Below, piece by piece: positions 6,687 through 15,732 of a stretch of DNA of 64,000 nucleotides. Numbering within the stretch: the stretch's first letter is position 1; each line of letters starts with the position of its first letter. Below the pieces are notes generated by a model. The model made no database searches. It saw only the letters and a program-made list of their open reading frames with translations, and was not told the origin of the DNA. A program made the position numbers and the translations under genes. This stretch comes from Dehalobacterium formicoaceticum (GTDB taxonomy: Bacteria; Bacillota; Dehalobacteriia; Dehalobacteriales; Dehalobacteriaceae): the NCBI RefSeq assembly GCF_002224645.1, contig NZ_CP022121.1, positions 1,680,501-1,744,500 on the forward strand. The letters are read 5' to 3'.

Positions 6687-8546
6687 TTGAAACTATACTA
6701 TGATAAACGGCTTAAAGATCCTACTTATTATGCGCAGCAAGGAATAAGAAACGGCAAAAAAACTACTACCAAAAATATCAAGAATTTCGGAAAACATTCC
6801 GAACTCTTGAAAATAACTGATGACCCCGAAACCTATGTAAGAGAAGAAATTAAAAAGATGAACGAGGAATACCGCGTTGGCAGTGTCACATTTAACCTAA
6901 CTGCTAATTTTAATGAGAAAGTCAAGCATACACAAGACGAGGCATCGGCATCCACTTGTTTGAACATAGGTTATTTTGTTCTGCAAGATATTATGAAAGG
7001 TCTTAATCTTAAAACTTTTTTTAAGCAAAATATTTCAGAATGCAAGAACACCTATGATAGTTTTAAAATCCTCCGTTTCCTAACGTACGCTAGAATACTA
7101 AAACCCGGTTCTAAACTTTCCACCTGGAATGATTTGAATTCATATTATGAGCAGCCAGAATTTGATTACCAGCATATTCTTCGGTTTATGGATATTTTAG
7201 AGGAGCATTATGACGTTTACTTAACATGGCTTTATAAAAACAGTAATGCTGTCGTCAAAAGAGATTCTTCTATTATCTACTATGATTGCACAAACTTCTA
7301 TTGTGAATGCGAACAACCTGACGAGGATATTGTTGATGAAGTTACAGGGGAAGTTATTTGTGGCTTAAGAAAATTCGGGATAAGTAAGGAGCATCGCCCT
7401 AATCCGATTGTGGAGATGGGGCTTTTCATGGATAGCCAAGGTATTCCCATCACCATGTCCCTGCATCCCGGGAACACAAGTGAACAAACTACTGCCATCC
7501 CCCTGGAAAAAGAAGTCTTAAAGATGCTGAATGGAGCCAAATTTATTTATTGTGCCGATGCGGGACTTGGTTCTTATAGCATCCGTAAATTTAATAGCAT
7601 GGGTGGCAGGGCTTTTATTGTCACTCAATCAATTAAAAAATTAAGCAATACTCTTAAGGAGGCAGTTTTTAATGACTATGACTATCATTTATTGTCAAAC
7701 GACTCCCCTGTCACAATCAAAAAAATGACAACCTTTGATCAGTACTCAAAAGAAAATTTACCTTTGTATAACGATTTTGCTTACAAAGTAATTTTTGCTG
7801 ACAAAGCCCTTGACATTGGTTTAAGCGAAGAAATAACATTAAAAAATGGTAGTGTTAAGTCTAGGAAATCGACCGGACTTTTAAGGCAACGCTTAATCAT
7901 AAGATTTTCACGAAAAATGATGGAGTATCAAAGATCAGTACGGAGAAGCCAGATAGAGCGGGCAAAAAAACTATTAGCTAGAAAGGATCCTGAAGAAATT
8001 AAGAAGGGACCGAATGATGTAAAAAGATTCATGAAAAGAATCTCTCATACAAAATCTGGTGAAAAGGCAGTTATTAATTATGTCCTGGACGAGGAGAAAA
8101 TTGCTGAGGAAGAAAAATACGATGGCTATTATGCAGTGGCGACTAATCTCGAAGATCGTGCTCAAGATATTCTCGCAATATCACACAAAAGATATCAGAT
8201 TGAAGAGTGTTTCAGAATTATGAAAACCAATTTCACCGGGAGGCCTATAAATCACAGATTGCCTAATCGTATCAAGGCCCACTTCATGATCTGTTTTACA
8301 GCCCTATTGGTATATCGCCTATTAGAGGCTAAATTGGACGAACAACATACTCATATAACTCCAGAAAACCTAATTACTACACTTAAAAATATGAATGTCA
8401 CCAACGTACACGATATTGAATACATGGCACTCTATCATAGTAGCAAGGCCCTTGATACATTAATGGAATTAACATCACTTAATCTGGATAGGCTTCATTA
8501 TAGACCAAAGGAATTAAACGGGAAAATTAAAAAATTATTAAACTAG
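6687..8546 (+). CDS. IS1634-family DDE transposase
   Basis: 619-aa IS4-superfamily transposase. The first catalytic aspartate is D200 in SIIYYDCTNFY, the second is in YCADAGLGSYSIRKF, and the glutamate lies in the YREK-type motif YQIEECFRIMKTNF. The N-terminal region (LYYDKRLKDPTYY...) and long insertion before the last motif are typical of IS1634 relatives. The only usable start in frame is TTG at 6687, with GGTGA six bases upstream. No frameshift or stop is seen, so the element could be active. It was probably acquired recently, since both flanking repeats are still identical. Confidence 0.92.
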   Translation: MKLYYDKRLKDPTYYAQQGIRNGKKTTTKNIKNFGKHSELLKITDDPETYVREEIKKMNEEYRVGSVTFNLTANFNEKVKHTQDEASASTCLNIGYFVLQDIMKGLNLKTFFKQNISECKNTYDSFKILRFLTYARILKPGSKLSTWNDLNSYYEQPEFDYQHILRFMDILEEHYDVYLTWLYKNSNAVVKRDSSIIYYDCTNFYCECEQPDEDIVDEVTGEVICGLRKFGISKEHRPNPIVEMGLFMDSQGIPITMSLHPGNTSEQTTAIPLEKEVLKMLNGAKFIYCADAGLGSYSIRKFNSMGGRAFIVTQSIKKLSNTLKEAVFNDYDYHLLSNDSPVTIKKMTTFDQYSKENLPLYNDFAYKVIFADKALDIGLSEEITLKNGSVKSRKSTGLLRQRLIIRFSRKMMEYQRSVRRSQIERAKKLLARKDPEEIKKGPNDVKRFMKRISHTKSGEKAVINYVLDEEKIAEEEKYDGYYAVATNLEDRAQDILAISHKRYQIEECFRIMKTNFTGRPINHRLPNRIKAHFMICFTALLVYRLLEAKLDEQHTHITPENLITTLKNMNVTNVHDIEYMALYHSSKALDTLMELTSLNLDRLHYRPKELNGKIKKLLN

Positions 8547-8578
8547 TAATTACATACAACATTTCAAATTCAATAATT

Positions 8579-8625
8579 AGCTGGGAACCTGCTAAACACG
8601 CGGGTTCCCAGCTTTCTTTTTCTTC
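8579..8625 (+). terminator. Strong terminator after the transposase gene
   Basis: AGCTGGGAACC pairs perfectly with GGGTTCCCAGCT across an 11-nt loop and is followed by TTCTTTTTCTTCT. It lies just inside the right end of the insertion sequence. Confidence 0.85.
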
Positions 8626-8642
8626 TAACTGTCGAAAACGGG

Positions 8643-8694
8643 ATTTTATCAGAACATTTTCCTGTTGTCAAGATATATTATGCATTTTCCAGCC
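8643..8694 (+). repeat. 52-bp direct repeat, right copy (target duplication)
   Basis: Identical to 6503-6554. This copy completes the 3' end of dedA and contains a second, displaced copy of the aroF promoter reading into the insertion sequence. Confidence 0.92.
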
Positions 8695-9319
8695 ACTTGT
8701 TAAGCCTTTTTAGCAGCCGGTTTTTGATCAGAAAGTACAGGATGACGCCTCCTAAAAGGAAGATCAAAACACCGATCCAGGAGTAACGGCTCAGGAGAGT
8801 CAGGGCATAACTCCAGTTATTGCCCAGGACATAGCCTAAAATCGTCATGAAAGCCACCCAAGGCAGGATTCCGATCCAGGTATAAAAATAGAAACGTAAG
8901 GCGGGCATTTTGGCAATACCGGCAAAGTAAGAAACATAGTTTCGAAAGAACATGAGCCGTCCCAAGGCAACAAAGAAGGCGCCGAATTTCTTAAACCAAC
9001 TTTCCGTGATGGTAAACTTTTTATGAGATATGCCGAAATAGGGACCGTAATTTAACAACAAAGGCCGTCCGCCGATTTTCCCGATGTAATAAGGAAAAGT
9101 AGTGGCAGCGGTATAACCGATGGAAGAAATCAGGATGGCCAAAGGAAGCGACATTTCTCCCTGGGAGGAGAGAAAGCCATAAATAAGTAAGAAAATGCCT
9201 CCTGGAAAAGGAATGGACAATCCTTCCATAAAGAGCGCTCCTGCGGCGCCCGCATATCCCAATTGACTGATCAGAGGAATAATTTTGGCAAACTCAAAAT
9301 CCCAAATTGCCATGGACAT
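8678..9319 (-). CDS. DedA family (SNARE-associated) membrane protein
   Basis: 213-aa inner-membrane protein with about five hydrophobic segments. The family motifs are visible: a re-entrant region FMEGLSIPFPGGIFLLIYG near the N-terminus and GRLMFFRNYVSYFAGIAKMPALRF in the middle, matching the FGRFxPxxR-type signature of DedA/VTT proteins. Members act in phospholipid (undecaprenyl phosphate or aminophospholipid) flipping and envelope homeostasis. The last codons fall within the IS target duplication, so the insertion left the gene intact. The ancestral order was dedA followed directly by the aroF promoter, 6 nt after the stop. Confidence 0.85.
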   Translation of the reverse strand: MSMAIWDFEFAKIIPLISQLGYAGAAGALFMEGLSIPFPGGIFLLIYGFLSSQGEMSLPLAILISSIGYTAATTFPYYIGKIGGRPLLLNYGPYFGISHKKFTITESWFKKFGAFFVALGRLMFFRNYVSYFAGIAKMPALRFYFYTWIGILPWVAFMTILGYVLGNNWSYALTLLSRYSWIGVLIFLLGGVILYFLIKNRLLKRLNKWLENA

Positions 9320-9577
9320 GGTACCTTCTTTCGATGATTTCGCTGATTTTCTTATGTCTTATTATTATAGCAAAAATTTTTTATTAAACTATTAAATTTT
9401 CATAAACAATAAGACACGTCAATCATCCGGTTTGCAGAATCAGTTTTTAAAAAATGTAACATAATATGTTTTAACTGAGTGGATAATAATAAACTTGATT
9501 TTGCAAAAAAAAATGTTGCTTTTTGCCAAAATGAGATTAGAATATTTATACCGACAAGAAGAAAGAGGTGATAATAT

Positions 9578-11479
9578 TTGCGTAAGAGCATAAAATCACG
9601 ATTGTTGGGAGAGAAGCTTCCTTCCAACCAAATCAGTGAGGAAAAGTTTAATGTATTTTGGGGACTGCCCGTATTATCCAGTGATGCCATTTCTTCCGTG
9701 GCTTATGCAGTAGAAGAAATCCTTTTAGTTTTGATTCCGGTAATTGGCATCATGTCGTATTTATTGCTGCCCAAAATCGCAGGAGCTGTAATTATTCTGT
9801 TAATTATTTTAACCATATCTTACCGCCAGATTATTGACGCTTACCCTAATGGTGGTGGGGCTTATATTGTCGCCAAAGATAATCTGCAAACAATTTTTGG
9901 ATTAATCGTCGGGGCATCTCTTTCTGTTGATTATACCCTGACGGTTGCCGTGAGTATTTCGGCAGGAACTGCGGCGATCACATCGGCTATTCCTTTTTTG
10001 CATACTCATAAGGTGGCAATTGCTATTATCATAATTTTATTAATGACTTTAGGAAACTTGCGAGGAGTAAAAGAATCAACAAAATTATTTGGCATACCCA
10101 CATACGCTTTTGTTGTATCAATTATCTTATTAATCATTTTTGGTGTGCTCAAATCCCTAAAAGGAGATGTCACACCTCTGCCTGCTCCCGCTGCTTCCAG
10201 TGTTGATTTGGGCACCCAGGCAATATCCCTGTTTTTAATTCTGAGAGCATTTTCTTCTGGCTGTGCAGCATTAACCGGTGTGGAAGCCATATGTGATGCT
10301 GTACCTAATTTCCGTGAACCTTCTACCAAAAATGCGAAAACAGCATACGTATTTTTGGCGCTTATGGTTCTTATCACTTTTGTTGGCACCTCTTATTTGG
10401 CAGTATTGTTTCATACAGTTCCCAATGAAGACATGACCGTGCTGGCACAAATTGCCACCGCTGTCTTTGGCAAAGGTTTTATGTTTTATGCAATTCAGGT
10501 TGCTACGGCTATAATTCTTGCGATGGCGGCCAACACAGCTTTTGCGGGATTTCCTACTTTGATTTCAGTTATTTCCAGAGATGGTTATGCTCCAAGACAG
10601 TTATCTGCCCGAGGGCATCGGTTAAGCTATTCCAACGGGATTGTTTTATTATCCTTGGGGGGAGCTTTGCTGGTGATTATTTTTAAAGGTGAAACACATA
10701 AACTGATCCCTTTGTATGCTGTGGGGGTGTTTACTTCTTTTACCTTAGCCCAAGCAGGTATGTTTATGCGCTGGATCCGCTTAAAACCTCAAGGCTGGCA
10801 ATATAAGGCGGCAATTAACGGGATCGGCTGTTTGGTTACTTTTGTGACCGTAATAATTGTAAGTGTAACTAAATTTTTAAGCGGAGCCTGGATAGTTTTT
10901 ATTGCCATTCCCCTCTTAATATATTTTATGAAGAGGATTAAGCGCCACTACAATGCTGTTGCCCAAGAATTGGATATCCCCAAAGAGAAATTAGAGCAGA
11001 TTGTAATTAGACAAAAACCAACTCCCCATATTATTATTCCCATTGACAGTTTGAATAAAATGGTGCTTAAGGCAATAAAATATGCCAAAAGTATTACACC
11101 TAACATCGAAGTCTTTCACATTGAGACCTACGAAGGTGAGGCTGACAAACTCCGGAAAAAGTGGTCCATGTTAAATACAGACATACCTCTTATTATTAAA
11201 GAATCTCCTTTCCGGGAAACAGTTAAAACTCTTGTGGAATATATTGAATCAGAGGAGCATGCCTCTCAACCAGGGGATATGATTACAGTTCTGTTGCCCC
11301 ACTTTGTAGTAAAAAAAAGTTGGCAGATGTCCCTGCATAATAACACATCTTTTCTTATAATAAATTCATTATTGCATGAAAGAAATATAGTTGTCTCTAT
11401 TATGCCATTTCAGATTGAAGAAGCTCGTGCTATGCGCCAACAAACTACCGTAAAACAAAGTGATCAGCATAGAGAGTAG
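9578..11479 (+). CDS. APC-superfamily permease, KimA-like (putative potassium/amino acid uptake)
   Basis: 633-aa membrane protein with about twelve transmembrane segments from residue 40 to 450 and a cytoplasmic C-terminal domain of about 180 residues. The core shows LPVLSSDAISSVAYAVEEILL, YPNGGGAYIVAKDNL, LTGVEAICDAVPNF and NTAFAGFPTL. Length and layout match KimA (YdaO) of Bacillus, a proton-coupled potassium importer, though amino acid transport is an alternative. The start is TTG with AAAGAGGTGATA upstream. I looked for a c-di-AMP riboswitch in the 260-nt leader and saw none. TTGCTT-N16-TAGAAT near 9512-9539 may be its promoter. Confidence 0.75.
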   Translation: MRKSIKSRLLGEKLPSNQISEEKFNVFWGLPVLSSDAISSVAYAVEEILLVLIPVIGIMSYLLLPKIAGAVIILLIILTISYRQIIDAYPNGGGAYIVAKDNLQTIFGLIVGASLSVDYTLTVAVSISAGTAAITSAIPFLHTHKVAIAIIIILLMTLGNLRGVKESTKLFGIPTYAFVVSIILLIIFGVLKSLKGDVTPLPAPAASSVDLGTQAISLFLILRAFSSGCAALTGVEAICDAVPNFREPSTKNAKTAYVFLALMVLITFVGTSYLAVLFHTVPNEDMTVLAQIATAVFGKGFMFYAIQVATAIILAMAANTAFAGFPTLISVISRDGYAPRQLSARGHRLSYSNGIVLLSLGGALLVIIFKGETHKLIPLYAVGVFTSFTLAQAGMFMRWIRLKPQGWQYKAAINGIGCLVTFVTVIIVSVTKFLSGAWIVFIAIPLLIYFMKRIKRHYNAVAQELDIPKEKLEQIVIRQKPTPHIIIPIDSLNKMVLKAIKYAKSITPNIEVFHIETYEGEADKLRKKWSMLNTDIPLIIKESPFRETVKTLVEYIESEEHASQPGDMITVLLPHFVVKKSWQMSLHNNTSFLIINSLLHERNIVVSIMPFQIEEARAMRQQTTVKQSDQHRE

Positions 11480-12226
11480 CTAACAGCTGGACAGGGCACA
11501 AGGTCCTAAATTGCATTTGCCGCAAACGTCACATAGTCCTAATTGGGGATAATCTTCAGCTACCTGGAGTAATTGGGCATAACATCTTTGTTTATCCCAG
11601 CTGTCGATTTGCAGGGCACCGGTCGGACAATTTTTGACACAGGCTGTACAGGTGCCTTTTTGATAATAAAGACAGTATTCTTCCGTCGGCTTTGGGGTAG
11701 GGGGGATTTCTCGTGCAATGATGATACTGCCGAAGCGCCCGGCGCAGCCGGCAGGTGTGATTAAAAGATGATTGAGCCCAAAGGTACCCAGACCGGCCAC
11801 ATAGGCGGCACTGCGGTGGGACCAGGCTGCGGTAAGATCCACCTCATTAAAATTATGGGTTGCTTTTTGAAAACCGGAAGGGATCCCCTCCTTTTCCAGT
11901 TCATCTTTTAGGCGGGCACAAATATCTCCAATTAGTGTGTTAGCCTCAATATAAGCCCGAGCCCATTCCACGGGAACCCCTTGGGCCGAACGATTGGCCC
12001 GGACAATTCCTTCAGAAAAAGGAACAAAGAAGGCGACCACTGTTTTGGCTTCCGGCAGGATTTCCCGGGGATGAACCACATGGGGACCGATAATATTTTT
12101 CATTTGGGTAAAAAGGTGATCATGAGCAGAAGCATAACCGATGAGGGGCGGACGATAACAGGTCTGGGTATTGGCATCCTGGACCATCTCATTGATGATG
12201 CCTTCTATTTTTTCTTTTAATTCCAT
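11480..12226 (-). CDS. QueG-like double [4Fe-4S] protein
   Basis: 248-aa soluble protein related to the epoxyqueuosine reductase family. The N-terminal part is the cobalamin-binding-like region of the family; the C-terminal part has CTACVKNCPTGAL and a second cysteine set, CDVCGKCNLGPCALSSC, for two iron-sulfur clusters. It is shorter than true QueG (about 350-390 aa), so tRNA modification is doubtful; many clostridial short homologues have no assigned role. AAAGGAGG supports the start. It converges with the KimA-like gene, the stops being directly adjacent. Confidence 0.72.
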   Translation of the reverse strand: MELKEKIEGIINEMVQDANTQTCYRPPLIGYASAHDHLFTQMKNIIGPHVVHPREILPEAKTVVAFFVPFSEGIVRANRSAQGVPVEWARAYIEANTLIGDICARLKDELEKEGIPSGFQKATHNFNEVDLTAAWSHRSAAYVAGLGTFGLNHLLITPAGCAGRFGSIIIAREIPPTPKPTEEYCLYYQKGTCTACVKNCPTGALQIDSWDKQRCYAQLLQVAEDYPQLGLCDVCGKCNLGPCALSSC

Positions 12227-12301
12227 GGCAAGCTGCCTCCTTTGTCTTTCGGTTGATATTTACTGTATCAAAGGGTATTCGAGATATTAAATAATTTCCC
12301 T

Positions 12302-12994
12302 TTATGGGAGGACTGTTTTTATTTTATTCCCTAAAATGAGTTTCTTTTCCGTGACCAGAGCATCATAAGCCAAGATTTTTACTCCGGCGTCATGGGCCGC
12401 AGATATTGCTTCACTAAATTTGGGATCCATCAGAGTGTTGGGAGTGAAATATTTGATTTCCTTCATCTGGAGTAAAAAGAAGATATAGCCCTGGTATCCT
12501 TCTTCTACCGCTCGGATCATTTCCCGAATGTGCTTTGTACCCCGTAGGGTAGGAGCATCGGGAAACATGGCCACGCCCTGATTTTCTAAGGTGACTCCTT
12601 TCACTTCAATAAATCCCTGTTGCCCCCGGCCATTTTCAAAGTAAAGGTCAAAACGTGATCGGCCGAAGGTCATTTCTTTTTTTAAGGTTATGACTTCATT
12701 GATTTCAGGAATTTGATGATCCTGGATGCCTTCAAAAACAACAGTGTTAGGAGCCTGGGAATCAATGTTCACTAAAAGACCCCCCTTATAAACGGCAATT
12801 AAGGAATATTTCGTTTTGCGGTTGGGATTGGATGATTTTTCTAAGATCACTTGGGCTTCAGGCTGCAGCAATTCCCGGCAGCGTCCCGTATTTTTTACAT
12901 GGACGATTTCTTCCTTGCCGTCGATCAGGACATGGGCAATAAAACGGTTCGGTCTATGCAAAAAGGTAGCTTTGGTGATGTTTCCGTATTCCAT
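12302..12994 (-). CDS. sfsA: SfsA family protein (DNA/RNA nuclease-like)
   Basis: 230-aa protein of the SfsA family. An N-terminal OB-like domain (FLHRPNRFIAHVLIDG, VHVKNTGRCRELL) is followed by a restriction-endonuclease-like core: SRFDLYF, FIEVKGVTL with the acidic/lysine pair, and ALRGTKHIREM-type segment (TLRGTKHIREMIRAVEEG). First described in E. coli as a sugar fermentation stimulation factor; the fold suggests nuclease activity. Length is typical. GGAG lies seven bases before the ATG. Confidence 0.92.
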   Translation of the reverse strand: MEYGNITKATFLHRPNRFIAHVLIDGKEEIVHVKNTGRCRELLQPEAQVILEKSSNPNRKTKYSLIAVYKGGLLVNIDSQAPNTVVFEGIQDHQIPEINEVITLKKEMTFGRSRFDLYFENGRGQQGFIEVKGVTLENQGVAMFPDAPTLRGTKHIREMIRAVEEGYQGYIFFLLQMKEIKYFTPNTLMDPKFSEAISAAHDAGVKILAYDALVTEKKLILGNKIKTVLP

Positions 12995-13114
12995 TTTGTA
13001 CTCCTTAGTCGATTAAATTCTTGAAAATAAAACAAGGAAATACTGGGATAAGCAGAGCAATTTACTCTTTTTATTATAACAAATTTTCCTTCCTATGATC
13101 GTAAAAAAAGTTTC

Positions 13115-13143
13115 TTGAGCTCTTGAGAGGGGAAGGGTATAAT
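13115..13143 (+). promoter_or_regulatory. Sigma-A-type promoter for the 13178 gene pair
   Basis: TTGAGC (13115-13120), 17-nt spacer, TATAAT (13138-13143). The GTG start follows 35 nt downstream. Confidence 0.6.
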
Positions 13144-13177
13144 AACACAAGAACACTCAATAAAGAGGTATGGTACA

Positions 13178-13456
13178 GTGGATTTTTCAGAATTTAATCA
13201 ATTAATTTTATCATTGCTGGAGAAAGACTATTTTAAGAATATTGATTATCTGGTCCAGGAGCTGCGTGTGGAATACCCAGATCAGTATCACCAGGTGATG
13301 AAACAATTTCAGGAGGAATATCATTTAAGCACTTGTGGTATGATGATGAGTCCCATTACCGCCGTAAATATTTCCCTGGACTCCTTACTAAAGGAGAGCC
13401 TGGTGGAAAAGAAAACGGAGAAGGGGCAGAGCCTATGGCGGTTAAAAATGGATTGA
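13178..13456 (+). CDS. Small protein of unknown function upstream of a DUF815 ATPase
   Basis: 92-aa acidic, mostly helical protein that I do not recognise. It starts with GTG, with GAGG nine bases upstream and a good promoter before that. There is no signal peptide, membrane segment or metal motif. The C-terminal half (SLDSLLKESLVEKKTEKGQSLWRL) resembles the end of a small winged-helix or degradation-adaptor-like domain, but this is not enough to name it. It is 61 nt ahead of the DUF815 ATPase on the same strand and probably co-transcribed. Confidence 0.6.
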   Translation: MDFSEFNQLILSLLEKDYFKNIDYLVQELRVEYPDQYHQVMKQFQEEYHLSTCGMMMSPITAVNISLDSLLKESLVEKKTEKGQSLWRLKMD

Positions 13457-13517
13457 TAGACTTAGATCATAAAGTAAATCTTAGATAAACAAAAACAGAT
13501 CAATCGAGAGAAAGAAG

Positions 13518-14843
13518 ATGAATAAAGAAGTGCAATCAAAACAGGAGAAATTTTTTCATTTGGAAAGATTGATTTTATTTCGTAATATTGGAGCAGACCC
13601 TTTGTTGAAGGAATTTAAAAGCCTGCTGGAGTTTATTGGCCGTGACCCGCTGCAACCGGATCAGGTTCTTTTAAGGGATCAAAAATTTTACCGAATATGT
13701 TCGGATTTGGTTCAAGAGGCGGAAGAACACCATTGGTCAGGGAATTTATGGCACCATTATCTCACCCGCTTACTAGCTTTGGCAGAAAATGCTTTTAGTC
13801 GGGTCGGTGCCCGCTTGTGCGAGGGCAAAATAGAAGGCAGCATTTTGCAGCTGGCCTGGCATGATTTGAGCTTGATCCAGGGCATTTATCATTTTGATTT
13901 CCGCAGCCTGGGGAATTGGGTTCCGGCAGAAATTGTGGATACCATTGAAGATTTTTCTCTTCCTTTTCAGCACGAAGATTGGGAAGGCAATTACTCCGAG
14001 GAAAATATGTCGGCGTTGCAGGATTCTTTCAACCAGAGTGAGGATCCCAAAGAGTTGGTGAAAATTCTTGCTTATTTTTATCGCAAGGCCGGTTTTGGTC
14101 CTATGTGCCTTTTTTCCTCCTTTCATTGGCAGGATGAAGCAGGACTGGCGGGTATTCCATATCCGGACCCTATTCGTTTAAAGGATTTAATTGGTTACGA
14201 GGATCAAAAAAAGAGGATTATTGATAACACTGAGACCTTTGTGGGGGGCAATAGAGCCAATCATATGCTCTTATACGGGGAAAGGGGTACCGGTAAGTCA
14301 TCGACGATTAAAGCATTGGTGAACGAATATCGTCACCGCGGGCTGCGTTTAGTGGAGGTTCATAAGGGACAATTTGCTTCTTTACCGGTAATCTTACGTA
14401 AGTTAAGAGATTATCCCCAGCGGTTTTTGATTTTTTTGGACGACTTGTCCTTTGAAGCCAACGAAACGGAATATAAATATCTTAAATATCTGCTCGAGGG
14501 TGGAATGGAAGTATTACCGGACAATGTGGTCATTTATGCCACTTCCAATCGGAGACATTTGATTCGGGAAAATTGGCAGGACAGAGAAGGCGGGGGAGAG
14601 GTCCGTATCCATGATTCCCTTTCGGAAAAACTCTCTTTGGCCGACCGCTTTGGTATTACCGTAACCTATACTTCTCCCGACCAGGATCAATATTTACAAA
14701 TTGTCATGGGCTTGGCGGAACAAAATGGTCTGGATATTCCGCCGGAGGTGCTGAAAGAAAAAGCTTTAATGTGGGAACGGTGGCATAACGGCCGCTCCGG
14801 GCGGACAGCAAAACAGTTTATTCAAAGTTTAATGAAGCGCTAA
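13518..14843 (+). CDS. DUF815-family AAA ATPase
   Basis: 441-aa predicted ATPase. The first 200 residues are helical and of unknown role. The AAA core begins at about residue 225 (LKDLIGYEDQKKRIIDNTETFV), with Walker A GERGTGKSS near 255, Walker B FLIFLDDLSFE near 312, sensor-1 ATSNRRH, and the family signature LSLADRFGITVTYTSPDQDQYL. DUF815 proteins are widespread in clostridia and proteobacteria without a proven role; a DnaA/helicase-loader-like or DNA-maintenance function is only inferred. The ATG is preceded by AGAGAAAGAAG. Confidence 0.85.
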   Translation: MNKEVQSKQEKFFHLERLILFRNIGADPLLKEFKSLLEFIGRDPLQPDQVLLRDQKFYRICSDLVQEAEEHHWSGNLWHHYLTRLLALAENAFSRVGARLCEGKIEGSILQLAWHDLSLIQGIYHFDFRSLGNWVPAEIVDTIEDFSLPFQHEDWEGNYSEENMSALQDSFNQSEDPKELVKILAYFYRKAGFGPMCLFSSFHWQDEAGLAGIPYPDPIRLKDLIGYEDQKKRIIDNTETFVGGNRANHMLLYGERGTGKSSTIKALVNEYRHRGLRLVEVHKGQFASLPVILRKLRDYPQRFLIFLDDLSFEANETEYKYLKYLLEGGMEVLPDNVVIYATSNRRHLIRENWQDREGGGEVRIHDSLSEKLSLADRFGITVTYTSPDQDQYLQIVMGLAEQNGLDIPPEVLKEKALMWERWHNGRSGRTAKQFIQSLMKR

Positions 14844-14882
14844 CCCTTGCTAACCTTTACTAACAATTAAAAAAAGTCAAAG

Positions 14883-14924
14883 AATATCCTGAAAATTCCA
14901 CTGGAATTTCGGGATATTTTTTTT
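14883..14924 (+). terminator. Terminator after the DUF815 gene
   Basis: AATATCC...GGGATATT stem with inner GAAAATTCC/GGAATTTC pairing, followed by eight T. Confidence 0.88.
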
Positions 14925-14987
14925 GCGCATCCCACATAATAAACACAGCAAAATGGAAAGTAATTTCAAAGAAAGAGGTGCTTATCA

Positions 14988-15539
14988 ATGAAGAAAAATC
15001 GTCTGTTAGTTTTAATGTTGGCACTGCTGGTCGTCTTAACTTTGCTCGTCAGTGCCTGTTCTACTGCCAAAAAACCTATTCCGGAACAAAATACCCCTAA
15101 TCCCGCGCCCCAAAATAATCCTGCCGATCAAAGAAATAACCTGCCCGATCAAAGAAATAATGGGGCAATGGAAAGAACCAATGATGCCCAAGCCAGAGCT
15201 GATAAACTGGTGCGCGTATGTGAAGGAGTATCCGGGGTAGAGGAAGCAACCGTAGTAATTTCCGGAAATACCTGCTATGTGGGCCTAGATGTGAAAGGAA
15301 ATCTGGAAAAAGCGGAAACGAAAAAAGTAGAAAACGAAGTTCAAAACAAGGTTTTGGCAGCGGATTCTGCCGTGACACGATGTGTGGTGTCCTCCGATGC
15401 GGATACCGTCAGTCGTCTGGAAAATATATATCAAGGAATCAAAAATGGCACCCCCCTATCCACCTTTGGCAAAGAACTGGAGGAAATCGGCAGAAGAATT
15501 ATGCCGGATACAAAAACAGAAAATGTAAGATCAAGATAA
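14988..15539 (+). CDS. YhcN/YlaJ-type sporulation lipoprotein
   Basis: 183-aa exported lipoprotein. A lysine-rich start and hydrophobic stretch end in a lipobox (LLVSACS), with the modified cysteine near residue 24. A Pro/Asn/Gln-rich linker with two copies of DQRNN follows, then the YhcN/YlaJ domain (ADKLVRVCEGVSGVEEATVVISGNTCYVGLDV...). Homologues are found in spore membranes and affect germination or outgrowth. Monocistronic between two terminators. AAAGAGGTG lies upstream of the ATG. Confidence 0.85.
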   Translation: MKKNRLLVLMLALLVVLTLLVSACSTAKKPIPEQNTPNPAPQNNPADQRNNLPDQRNNGAMERTNDAQARADKLVRVCEGVSGVEEATVVISGNTCYVGLDVKGNLEKAETKKVENEVQNKVLAADSAVTRCVVSSDADTVSRLENIYQGIKNGTPLSTFGKELEEIGRRIMPDTKTENVRSR

Positions 15540-15576
15540 ACGAAGTTCTTGGTAAAGCATATAGAAGAGAAAAAAG

Positions 15577-15606
15577 AGGCTGTCGATGATTTAGCGGCAG
15601 CCTTTA
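15577..15606 (+). terminator. Probable terminator after the YhcN-like gene
   Basis: AGGCTGTCG pairs with CGGCAGCCT (one G-U pair, 9-nt loop), followed by TTTAT. The T run is weak. Confidence 0.55.
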
Positions 15607-15732
15607 TCCATATCTAATCTGACGGGTTTCCCAAAATATCTCTGCCCCAGGAAAGAAAAATTTCCTTAAATATGATAAAATAAGCACATTGCTTTGAGAA
15701 ATTTTATCATGAAATTTTAGGAGGTTTCGGTT

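Larger units (their letters stand above)
6555..8642 (+). mobile_element. IS1634-type insertion sequence (about 2.09 kb)
   Basis: The element holds one transposase gene and sits between two identical 52-bp direct repeats. Imperfect terminal inverted repeats are visible: GTCTTCGACACTTACAG from 6557 and, reversed from 8639, GTTTTCGACAGTTAGAAG. Terminator-like hairpins lie inside both ends (6592-6617 and 8579-8625), so transcription across its boundaries is probably damped. IS1634 and IS1549 relatives are known to make unusually long and variable target duplications, which fits the 52 bp. Exact termini are uncertain by a base or two. Confidence 0.88.

Noticed and set aside
9320-9577. c-di-AMP (ydaO-type) riboswitch before the KimA-like gene
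   Set aside because: The leader lacks the conserved ydaO motifs; it is A/T-rich with only an ordinary promoter candidate.
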